Assembly: GCA_017311185.1 (NCBI GenBank)
Contig: JAESUZ010000968.1
Coordinates: 1,339,117-1,403,116 of the forward strand
DNA from: Proteles cristata cristata
Taxonomy: Eukaryota > Chordata > Mammalia > Carnivora > Hyaenidae
Reading direction: 5' to 3'
Length of the DNA: 64,000 bases
Made by a program: the position numbers and the translations under genes. This document shows positions 34,501 through 46,500 of this stretch, one piece after another. A model generated the notes under the pieces. That model searched no databases. It had not been told where the DNA came from and saw only the letters and a program-made list of their open reading frames with translations. The stretch's first letter is position 1. Each line of letters opens with the position of its first letter.

Positions 34501-37500
34501 TAAAAATAAAATTAAAAAAAAAAAACACTCTCAACAATTACACAGACTCAGCTGATGCCAGTGGCTGCTAATGTTCTATCCTAACTAATACAATCCAATG
34601 CAGGAGAGACTTATCCTGATCACTGAGGTGCCACCATGCTGCGGACTGACCTTTCGTTCACCTCCAATTTGACTCCTGTGTCCCCAGCTCGGGATTTGCT
34701 GAGCATCTCCTGTTAAAAACAAGCAGGGTATCTCAATGTATCCTGGGCCCTGAGCACTCGCTGGCATCCTGAAGCACTTTGCATCCGACATCCTGTGGTG
34801 GCAGAGGAACCCAAATCCAGAAACACCCATCCACGTCCTGGTAAGTCGGGAAAAGAGCCCAGGCCTCTGATCTATTCAGCGAGAAGCAGCCCGGGCAGGC
34901 TGGCCCTACCGTCCGTGAGCGTCTGTCTTGACTTCCCAGCACCTGGGCTCACGTGCACAGAACTCAGAGATAATTGCACCCTGCCAGTGCAGGGAGCCGC
35001 TAGGAGGCAGGTGCTCAAACCAAGGTGGGCAGGCTGAGCCTTCCACCAAAGGAGCAACAGGCGACCTTTCCGACGGTGCCCACTCAGCTTTCCCCTGAGA
35101 CAATCGTTACTGTTGGTTCATTCGTGCCTGGCATGAAGATAAACATGCGCTATCTCATTTAACTCTTACAATGCCCCTCTGAGGCAAGAACTAGTATGAC
35201 CGCCACCATCTAGAAATGGAATCCAAGCAAGGTTAATGGAACAATCTATCACAAGTCATACGACTAACAAGTGGTCCATCTGGGACTGTAACGCAGGATG
35301 GCCTCCCACCAAAGGACATGATGACCTTCTCCTTTTCTATCCCTCGGGGATTGTGGGGAGTCTGGGCTTGGGTTGGTTTTACAGGGGCCGTCTATGGCCT
35401 CAATGAACAATTGAGATACGTCCAATAGGCAATGTCACTCAATGGAAGCTGCAAGAGCCTCGCTTTAGGAGATGTGGCAGATGCTTCCATACCTCTATTC
35501 TGGCCGTAGCAGTTTCAATGGCAGCTGAAGTGGCGGCCATCTCCTTGTCCACCAGGTCCCCCAGCTCCTCCTGTTTGATGTCCAGGCCTCTGGGCAGGAG
35601 CTCCTGTAAACAGCAGCACAGAGGCTGAAATGATACTTTGATTTCCTCTCTATTTCTCCCCAGCAGATCCTTACATGGTGGCAGAAGGGAGGAGAGGAAG
35701 GTCCCACCGTGCAACATGCTTCTAGAACCCACGGAGGGGCGTCCTGCCCAGGCTTCGTCTAGAAATCGCTACCGCGTAAACCGTCATGCTCCATACTCTT
35801 TCACTGAAAACCCTCCTCTTTCTAGAAAGCCACTCTGCCTAATCCCACAAGGCCATTCAGTTGTGGATGCTTGAACCCTGACGTCACAGTTGCACTGTGT
35901 CGATTGTATTTGAGGCTTGGGAGGTATGTCAAAAAACCCCTTCAGATGTGGGTGATGCCTTCCAACCAGACACTCTGCCTCTTATTTAACTCTGCGTTCA
36001 CAGCAATCATAATGAGGCAGTTACTACTCCTGTTCTACGGATGGGAAGCCAAGGCTCAGAGAGGTCAAATGGCTTGACCACAGTCACACTGTTAATGAGT
36101 GGCAGAGCAGGGATTTGAACTTGGGTCTGATGGCAAAGTCTGTGAATTCTGAAAATATTATGTATAATACTTCCAAGAGTATAAAACAGGTATGAATGGT
36201 TTAAAGAATAAAAAATGGACATAGCAGCACTCTCCACAATAGCTAAAACATGGAAAGAGCCTAAGTGTCCATCAACGGACGAATGGATCAAGAAGATGTG
36301 GTTTGTCTATACCATGGAATACTACATGGCAATGAGAAACAATGAAATCTGGCCATGTGTAGCAACATGGATGGACCTTGAGGGTGTTATGCTGAGCGAA
36401 ATAAGTCAGGCAGAGAAGGACAAATATCATATGTTTGCACGTATAGGAGGATTAGGAGGAACTTGACAGAGGAACAAGGGGGAGAAGAAGGGGGGAAATG
36501 GTGGGGGAAAGGGAGAGAGGCAAACCATGAGAGACTCTTGAATGCTGACAAAAACTGAGGACTGATGGATGTGGGGGGGAGGAGGGATGGGCATGGAGGA
36601 GGACACTTGTGGGGATGAGCACTGGGTGTTATGTGGAAACTAATTTGACAATAAACTATTTGTAAAAAAACAAACAAACAAACAAAAAAAAAAAACAAAA
36701 AACAAAACAAAAAAGAGAATAAGAAATGGAGCACCTAGGTGGCTTAGTCGGTTAAACATCTGACTTTGGCCCAGGTCATGATCTTGCAGTTTGTGGGTTC
36801 GAGTCCTGCTTTGGGAATCTGTGTTCACAGCTCAGAGTATGAAGCCTACTTTGGGTTCTGTGTCTCCTTCTCTCTCTACCCCTCCCCTGCTCACATTCTG
36901 TCACTCTCTCTGTCTCTCATAATAAATAAACATTAAAAAAAAAAAAAGAGTAAGAACAATGACCCATGTATCTACCACCTGGCCTAAGAAACAGCTTAAG
37001 AAACATCAGTACCTCTGAAATTTCTTTTGTATCCTGCCCTAATTCCATGTCCTGCCATCCCTACTCCCTGCCTTCAGATGAACACAGAATTCAGGAGAAC
37101 CCTTATCATGGTTTTTTTTAAAGCTCTGTAAGAATGTATCTTTAAACAGTATAATGATAAGTATGCATATATTGGTCTTTATTTAAAAGGAATCCTACTG
37201 TATGTATTTTCATATGACTTGCTTGTTTGCTTGGCATTCTGTGTGTGAGATTTGTCCTAAAATGTAGTAATTCTTTTTTTTAATGTTTTTTATTTATTTC
37301 TGAGAGAGAGAGAGAGACAGCGTGAGCAGGGGAGGGTCAAAAAGAGAGGGAGACACAGAATCTGAAGCAGGCTCCAGGCTCTGAGCTGTCAGCACAGAGC
37401 TCAATGCGGGGCTCGAACCCATGAACCGTTGAGATCATGACCTGAGCTGAAGTCGGACGCTTAACCAACTGAGCCATTTAGGCACCTCAGTAATTCTTTT

Positions 37501-40500
37501 TTTTTTTTTAAGTTTATTTATTTATTTCGAGAAAGAGAGACTGAGTGGGGAAGGGGCAGAGAGAAGCGGAGAGAGAGAATCCTAAGCAGACTTTGTGCTG
37601 TCAGCATAGAGCCTGATGTGGGGCTCGAACTCATGAAACTGTGAAATTGTGACCTGAGCTGAAGCCAAGAATCAGACACTTAGCTAACTGAGCCACCCAG
37701 GCGCCCCTATAGTGTAGTAATTCTATCCTTAGGCAAATGAGCTGGAGAAACTCTTCCATCAGGAGATATGTACACGAGTACATATGGCACATTCGTGAGA
37801 GCCTCAAACTGGCAAAAGAACCCAAATGTTTACCCACAATAATCTAGCTATGTAACAGACAGATAAATAAATATAAACAGATATATAATAGAAATATAAC
37901 TTGAGCTATAATTACACGACAATCTACTACAGAGCAGTGAGAAAGAATATATCTGCATGGATGACCGTCGTACACAGAATGCTGGAAAAAGTAAGGTGTA
38001 GAAGAAAAGTCTATAACACATAGAACTAAAAATGCTATTTGGGGGAGAAAAGTCTTTCTATTGTCTTCATCTGGAACCCTGATTAACCACTCTACACATA
38101 ATCTCTGTACTCTAGTTTATAAAATCTGTGCCACATTCTGTGTAATTCCTTCAGTTCCATCATCCAGTCCACCAATTCTTTCTCCAGCTTTTTTTTTTTA
38201 ATTTTTTTTTAATGTTTTATTTATTTCTAGGAGAGAGAGAGAAAGAGACAGCGTGAGCAGCGGAGGGTCACAGAGAGAGGGAGACAGCCTCTGAAACAGG
38301 CTCCAGGCTCTGAGCTGGCAGTCAGCACAGAGCCTGATGCGGGGCTCGAACCCACGAACCGCAAGATCATGACCTGAGCGAAAGTCGGACGCTTAACCGA
38401 CTAAGCCACCCGGGCGCCCCTCTCCAGCTTTGTTTAATCTGCTGTTGAATCTATATACTGAGTAGACTTCCAATGATTATATTTTTCATTTCTAGAAGTC
38501 CTGTGGTTGTTTTTTAAATATATCTGATGACTTTTAAAAATACCTTAATCCTTGGTCACTCTTTTAATGCTTTTTAAAAAGTTCTTGGGGTTGCCTAGGT
38601 GGCTCAGTCGGTTAAGTGTGTCTGACTTCAGCTAAGGTCATGATCTCACACTGTCAGTGCAGAGACCGCTTGGGATTCTCTCTCTCTCCCTCTCTGCCCC
38701 TCCCCTGCTCATGCTCTGTCTCTTAAAAATAAACAAACTTAAATACAAAAGGTTCTGGAACACATCAAACACGCTCATGGTGAACTGATGTGCCTTGGGA
38801 CTTTGTGAAAGTTCTTTGGCATTTAGGTTCAAAGTACATTCCTTCAGAGACCATTTGGAACTGCTTCTGCCAGGTACTGGGCTCCCAAAAACCTATGTTA
38901 CATTTAATTTTCTTTCTTTTTTTCTAATAAAAAAAATTTAATATTTTTAAAAATATTTTTCTTGAGAGACAGAGTGAGCGGGGGAGGGGCAGAGAGGGAG
39001 ACACAGAATCTGAAGCAGGCTCTGGGCTCCCAGCTGTCAGCCCAGAGCCCAACACGGGGCTCAAACTCACAAACTGTAAGATCGTGACCTGAGCTGAAGT
39101 TGGATGCTTAACTGAATGAACCACCCAGGCACCCTACGTTTAATTTTCTGTTTGGGTTTTTTCAAGTCACACAGGCAGTATATTTGGGCCCTGAAACCAT
39201 GGAAAGATGGCTTGTGGGTAGAAACTCCCTAGGTAGCCATGTTTCCTTCTCCTCCTACAATGGAGGTTGAGATAAGATCTCTCTCCAGCAGAGTAAGTTT
39301 TTCCCCCATTCACTCTGCGTGTGACCCAAGTAAAAGGGTGTGACCTTTTGGAGTTCCATTTTGGGGAAAAAGTCTCTGCATTCCAAGCTTTTACCCTACT
39401 TGGGCTTAGGCTTCGTGTTTTTCCTCTCCTCTGTATGTGTGGCCCATTGAAATCTAAGCTCTAGGTCAAGATGATGGACAAATACTGGTTCTTGCCTCCT
39501 TTTGGTTTCTGATTCTGAGAATTTCCTTAGTTTTCGGCCAGTTCAGATTCATTAACATCCCTCCCTACCCCCCAAATTGTATTTAGCTTTTTCCATGTCC
39601 TGTGCTGGGAAGAGCTTCTAAACATTTGGTCAGTCTTACTGCCAGAAAGGAAACTGGCCCAGGATCTTGCTCTCACACTTTACTTTGCTTTTAAAATTAA
39701 CTTGATTCTCATTTCCTCACCTCACGGCGTCCTACATGCTTTGCGTGTGCATGCTGAGACAGGGTTCTGCATGGCACTGGAGAAGATGCCCTATCTCTAG
39801 CGAAGGACGGCCTGTGGTGATGCTGTCTAGCCTGCCATCAGGAACTTAGTAACACTAGCATACCTCCAGGATCATGTCATTCTATTGAAAGGGTTAGCAA
39901 TTCACAGTTATCCAGTCTTCCTTCATCCAGACATTCATGGATCCCTACCTCGTCGCCCACTTCTCCCCAGTGTGAGTCTTCTTCCCCATCCGATCTTTTA
40001 ATTGCTTTGCTCTCCCTATGTGCACATTCAATTAATTAAACATTCAATGGGTGTAAACCACCTGCCAGGTATCATGCCAGGGACCAAGGAGACCATGTAA
40101 AAAAGGTATGGGCTCTACCTCTGAGGACTCATGGGGGAAGGAGACAGGCAGGCAGGTACCCTGCAACGCCAGCCACCAACACTGTAAGGTGAAGGCGGTA
40201 AAGGGTGAGAGGGACCCAGAAAGGTGAATAAGCGCCAGATTGTGATGGTCCTTGCATGTCACATTACATGATTTGAGTTTTGTTATCAAATGAGGAATTG
40301 TAAGCAGCCCTTTGTTTTCGGAAGAGATCAGAGGAAAAAGAGACCAGAGGCAGAAAAACAAATCAGAAGGCTGTTTTAAGAGTTCAGATGAGGGGCGTCT
40401 GGGTGGCTCAGTCAGTTAAGCATCCAACTTCAGCTCAGGTCAAGATCTCACAGTTTGTGGGTTTGAGCCCCGCCTCGGGCTCTGTGCTGACAGCCAGCTC

Positions 40501-43500
40501 AGAGCCTGGAGCCTGTTTCAGATTCTGTATGTCCCTCTCTCTCTGACCCTCCCCTGCTCATGCTGTCTCTCTTTCTCTCAGAAATAAATAAGACATTAAA
40601 AAAAAGAAAAGTTCAGATGAGAGATGGTGAAAATTGGAACTCTGGCCCTGATCTCTTCCCTCCCTGGACTTGTCATTACGACACATTTTTGGAATTAAGT
40701 AAATGCTGCCTTGTACTGGACTCTTAAAATGGAGTTGATGACCGCTCTGTCCCACTGCATCAACTTGGGTGATTTCATGATTTTTCTTTCCCAGAGAGAC
40801 GATGTCTCATTGGCCTCTGTATAACTACATCTACCACAATCCCCACTATGCATGGCACGCTCGCTATATCTTTATTAAATCAATAAATACACTGCTATGT
40901 CCACGTTAGGTGCTATCTGCCCAACCAGATACAAATCGTCAAAAACAGAGAAACTATGCTTATTCTTCTGATACTGCTTAGCATGATGATGAACACACAG
41001 TAGGTTCTCAGCTCACAGCCAATGAATGAAATATAACTGGAAAGTTGGTCAGCAGGGTCAGTTTTTTCAGAATCAACGCTCACTTTTTAAAAAAAATTTG
41101 TTTTTTAACGTTCATTTATTTTGGAGAGACAGAGCACGAGCAGGGGAGGAGCAGAGAGACAGGAAGACACAGATCCTGAAGCTGGCTCCAGGCTCTGAGC
41201 TGTCGGCACAGAGCCCAACATGGGGCTCGAACCCACGAACCGTGAGATCATGACCTGAGCCGAAGTTGGACGCTTAACCGACTGAGCCACCCTGGCACCC
41301 CAACTGTTACTTTCTGGAATCAAGTGGAAAGTGCAGAAACAACTGGCTTCGCACATCACTGACTCCCTGGCCAATCTCCGGGACTCACCCAAGAACCACT
41401 GTCACCTCCCCTGGTGATAACACGGGTCCTACCTCGCCAATGGCAGAGATCTTGCTCAGGCAGCTCTTCACAGCTGTGCTGTCATTCTCAACCGTCCCAT
41501 CTTCCTCCAGGAAAGCCAGATAGGTGAGGGTTTCCTTGCCAAACTGCTTGCAGGCCGCGGTCAGTGCTGGAGATGCAAGACAACCAAGGCTTTTGAGGGT
41601 CCTGGCTCCCCACTGCGCACAAGACCGGCCCCGGTGGCCCCGGTACTCACAGTCAGCAGGCTCCGGCGGGGCTCGAAGGCAGGTGCTGCTAACGTGAGCC
41701 ATGGTGTCACTGGTCAGGTGCGCCAGGAGGGTTACCGAGCGGAGAAGCTCACTGATCTCTGCCGGGAGTGGAAAGAAGGTTTCTCGGTGCTGTTCACGGG
41801 CCCTTACCTCCCTCCCTCCTCCCCTGCTTGACAAGGTATATGCACCCCTTTCCAGCAGCATAGGGACCACATGCCATTTCCACATGCAAGCGTTTCTGAA
41901 CGCTGCCCAGTGGTCACTAGCAACAGACCCTATCCTTCGCCTTTCTTACCTTCTGGGCTGGCCAGATACTGGCTCCAGCTTTGTTCCAGTTGCTCAATGC
42001 AGCTGGAAACAGACTTGACCTTGGAAAGAAGGTGATCTGTGAGAGAGGGGAGACAGGGCAGAGTCAGAGCCACTGTTGTTGGACTCGCTTTCTCCCTGTT
42101 AGGTCAAGCCATCTGGGGGATGAGCCTGCCTAGCGAGTGGCCGCAGCCCTGTGGGAGCTGCCCTAAGATGGGGGGGAGGGGTGCAGAGAAAAGATGGTTG
42201 ACTCTACAGGTACATGACTCTCTTAATGCAGCTTCAAAGGCCGTGCTTCTGGGCCCATCTGGCCCCGAACCAAGAACTAGGGCAATCCCATCAGCAGCCG
42301 AGAGTCAGCTTCTCCCTTCTCGTTACTGCTGCCGAATCAAATCCAGGCCTTCTGTTAAGTCTTTCAAGGCCCTTGGACTCTCATTACTCTTGAGCCCAGA
42401 CCCTGGGCTCTGTGAGGCTAATCTAGGCTCATGCTATGCGCATAACACAGCCGTCCCCACTCTGTGCCTCTGTGCACTGGTCCACAGAGATCATGTCCCT
42501 CAGGAGGTAGTATGTGGGGACTCAGGTCACACTGCATAGGTGTGGCCCCTGGCCCCACTGCCACTGGCTATGATCTCAGGCCATCTGTGCCAGCTTCCTC
42601 ACCTGAAAACAGAGTAACGGCACCGCCTTGTGGCGTCATTGTGAGGATTTGCTGGGCCAAGGCATGTAAAGCACTTAGAACAGTGCTGGTGTGCGGTGAG
42701 CACTGGTAACGTCAGCTGTTTGTAAGATTACTACCCCCACATTTCTTCCCCTCATGTCTGTCCTCTTCTGTCACACCCCCGGCTCCTAAAGTCTCTTCTC
42801 AGAACCCGCCCACGGCTGCCCCATTTCCTGGCATTTCCCTGGTAAACGGGGTACTGTATGCTCCTTCATTTAGGTCTGCTGTGTTTCCTCACAGATGGCT
42901 TCCCTGCCGAATAAGGTAGGACAGTCCTGGCTGCACACGTCACCAAATGGAGATCTATTTGGTAATGAAAATCAACTATCAGCTGTTCCCTCCATCCGCC
43001 TTGTTCTCAGCGGGGCCTCTCGTTACCTTGCCGGCAGCTACACAGCTACAGCCACGACGTCACCAACGTCCTGGGCCTGGACGCTCTGCTACCTACTGCG
43101 CACGAAGGCCCTCCCCTCTTTTTTACATCTTTTATTTAATGTTTATCAGAGCTCTGCTCCCAGGGAGAGTTTTGTCAGCCTGCCCCACTGCACAGAACAG
43201 TCTTTATCACAACTGTCGGCTGTAGAAAGTACTACCACCCAGGCCCTGGGCTACCGAGCTTCTGGTGGGGACTGGGCACTGCCAGGCGACTCTGACAGGC
43301 AGCAGGATGAGGACCCCTGCGCTCAGCGTCACTAGGGTTCAATGTCAACACCCAACGGCAACGGCCGTAAGCATTTGCGTGTGTGGCCAGGCGAGGGGGA
43401 TGTACCTGCAGACCCGGCACAGCTGATCAGAGGGGGCTCCTCCAGCTGCCTCAGGGCCGCTCCTATCACCTGCTCCGCGGCCTTTCTGGTCTCCACCAGA

Positions 43501-46500
43501 AGCATTTTGCGTTGGTCCTTGGCGAGCTGGCACATCGATTCCTAGAAATGGTCCAGGGAGGTGAGAATCTGACATGGACCCTGTCATGAGCCTCGAGCAG
43601 CAGCCACCTTGACGCAGCTGGGATTCCTGGCATCTTAATTCAAGTTGTGGCTAACAAGGCCCGAGCCAGTTCTCCTGCCACAGAGAACGACCCTTTCCCT
43701 TGGTCTACAGGTGTGGGCAGGGGTGCAACACAGGAAGCTATGGGGGTGGCCTCCTGTAACCCATTCTCCACGCCGGGGGAGGGAGGACCACGTGTAGCTC
43801 TTCTCGTGTGAAAAGGTGGCCAATTGGCTGTCCCTCATCTGCTCTCTGCGGGCGAGAGGAGCTGGCGTGCAGAGCTGTGCCTGCAGAATGTCTTCCCAAT
43901 CGGCCCAGAGGCCCTGATGGTTTTCACAGACTGTCCCCAGTTCCCCGCCTCCATGGATATATCACCGAGGCCCAAGGCCCTGGTCACCCAGAGGACGTCT
44001 GTTACTTGCCTGTGTGCTGGACAGTTCCTGCTGGGTGTGTTCCAGCTGTTCCCGAAGGGCGGATGCCTCCTCCTCCCGGCAGGCCACCGTGTGCACCAAG
44101 CCGCTCCGCTCCTTCTCTAGTTCAGTGAGCTGAGCCGCCCATTTGGCTTCTGACTGTGACGTCGAAGAGGGAGAATCAAACCGTCCACTTCCCAGGAGTC
44201 CAGACCCACCCGCGGGCCACATGGAACAGCGGTGATACCTCTAAGCCACCACCTCTGTTCCCCCAATCACACACAGAGCCTGGATGGGACCAGCGTGGCC
44301 AGCTGCCAGACAGAGCTGGCCCCCATGGGGTGGCAGCACCAAAGCCAGAGGGAAAAAAATAAGGGAGAGAAAGGGAGGTGATGCTCACCTGTGCAGAAGT
44401 TTCCAGGCTGCCTTGGACAAGCTGGAGTTCCTGTTTGCTGGTGGCAAGTTCTTGCTTCAGGCTGTCTAATACTTCGGTCTGTTCTTGAGTCTGAAAAAGA
44501 AGACACACAGGGGCGCCCTGATCCAGGTGCTGCTTCCAAGGGATAAACACAGGTAAAAATCCCCAAGCTACTGGGGTGCCCGGCTGGCCCAGTCAGTAGA
44601 GCATGCAACTCTAAATCTCGGGGTTGTGAGTTGGAGCCCCGTGTTGGGTGTAGAGATTACTGAAAAATAAAATCTTAAAAAAAACAGGGGGCACCTGGGT
44701 GGCTCAGTCGTTTGGGTGACTGATTTTGGCTCAGGTCATGATTTTGTGATCTGTGAGTTCAAGCCCTGTGTCGGGCTCTGTGATGACAGCTCAGAGCCTG
44801 GAGCCTGCTTTGGATTCTGTGTCTTCCTCTCTCTCTGCCTCCCCTCCCTCCACTCAGTTTCTGTCTCTCTCTCTCTCTCTCTCAAAATTAAACATTAAAA
44901 AAAAAAAAAAGCCTAAGCTGTCAATGGGAGATTTGTGTTCTCTCTTGCAGACAAGATTGGCTGCACCCCAAAGTGGGTGGGAGGAGGTGAGGGCCCCGAG
45001 TAAGGCAATAAGTCTTCTTCTGGCTAAGTGGAATGTCAAAGGGGGGACTTTTAGGGACATTTCTTAGATGTCACGCTTCAGCTTATAATACTAATTAAAA
45101 TAGAACTAGACCTTTTTTCTTAGACATAGGAGGTCGCTCTTTCTTATTATTTAAATTGAAGTATATTTGATACAGAGCCGGATTGTTAATTCGGCCATCC
45201 CAACACCTGATAATTTGCTACATTTTGCCATCTGGAAATAATTCCCTTTTTTAAAAATTTCTTTTGTTAAGTGGTATTTTTCGAAGACCATTTCAGAGCT
45301 AACATTTAAAAAAAAGGAAATAAACCAACCAAAAAAATATATCCACACGCATCCACACAGTAAAGCTGAGGACTGCTCTGTGACATTTTTACTTCCTACT
45401 CTGGGTCACAGAAAAGTGAAAGGCAGTATTCTTTTTTTTTAATTTCTTAATGTTTATTTAATTTTGACACAGAGGTAGAATGCCAGTAGGGGAGGGGAAG
45501 AGAGAGAGAGGGAGACATAGAATCCAAAGCAGGCTCCAGGCTCTGAGTTGTCAGCACAGATCCTGACGTGGGGCTTGAACACAGGAACTGTGAGATCATG
45601 ACCTGAGCCAAAGTCAGACACTTAACAGACTGAGCCACCCAGCTGCCTTGAAAAGCACTACTCTTAAGCGTAAGGCATTCAGTTTTCCCCATTCCACATG
45701 TCTCTCTCTCTTTTAAGTTTATTTATTTTGAGAGAGAGAGAGAGAACACACATGCATGCACATGAGCAAGGGAGAGATACAGAAAGAGGGAGAGAGAGAA
45801 TCCCAAGCAGGCTCTGTGCTGTCAGTGCAGAGATCATGACCTGAGCTGAAATCAAGAGTTGGATGCTTAACCGACTGAGCCGCCCAGGCGCCCCCACCCG
45901 ACATCTCTTACTGCCCCCCCACCCCACCAAGGGTGGTCTCCTGGTCACAAGTCTCCCAGGTGCTTTTACGTCTCTCAACCCTCCCCGACTCACCCTGGGC
46001 AAGCCTTCGCTGATGTACCTACTCTGCTGGGCCCCCTTCGTCACTCCAGGCCTCTAATCCCTTGTGCACCAGACGCCATGTCCCTGCCTCACGCCTCCTG
46101 TGGTGCGCGCGCAGGGCTCTAACCCGCCTCTACTGCCCGTGGAGCAGAAGACAAGGTGTTTCCGCCTGCATCATGTTCCAGGCCCGCCTCTAACTCGGGC
46201 AGGCCCCTCCCTCATTCCCCTCACCTTCCGCTGGGCCTGGTCACTTAGGCGCTGGAAAGAGTCTTGTAGCTCTTTCTTCTCTCGTTCCAAATCTGCCTGG
46301 GCTTGTCTGGCCACGGACACCTGTTTGGTCACCTCTGCGTTCTGGAAGGGCAAAGAACAGTGGGCTTATCGCAGGCTTAACATCTCAGGGACAACATCTC
46401 CTTTCTAGAACAAATGACAGCTCAGGCTATTGAACACAGGAATCACTTTTCTATCTAGAGAGAAGTCAGAATAAAGCTGTCGTCTTCAGCTCCTCAACGC

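Noticed and set aside
43962..44222. GTAACA four bases after the GC donor as the real splice site
   Set aside because: It would add one base and shift the next exon out of the ESMCQLAKDQRK frame.
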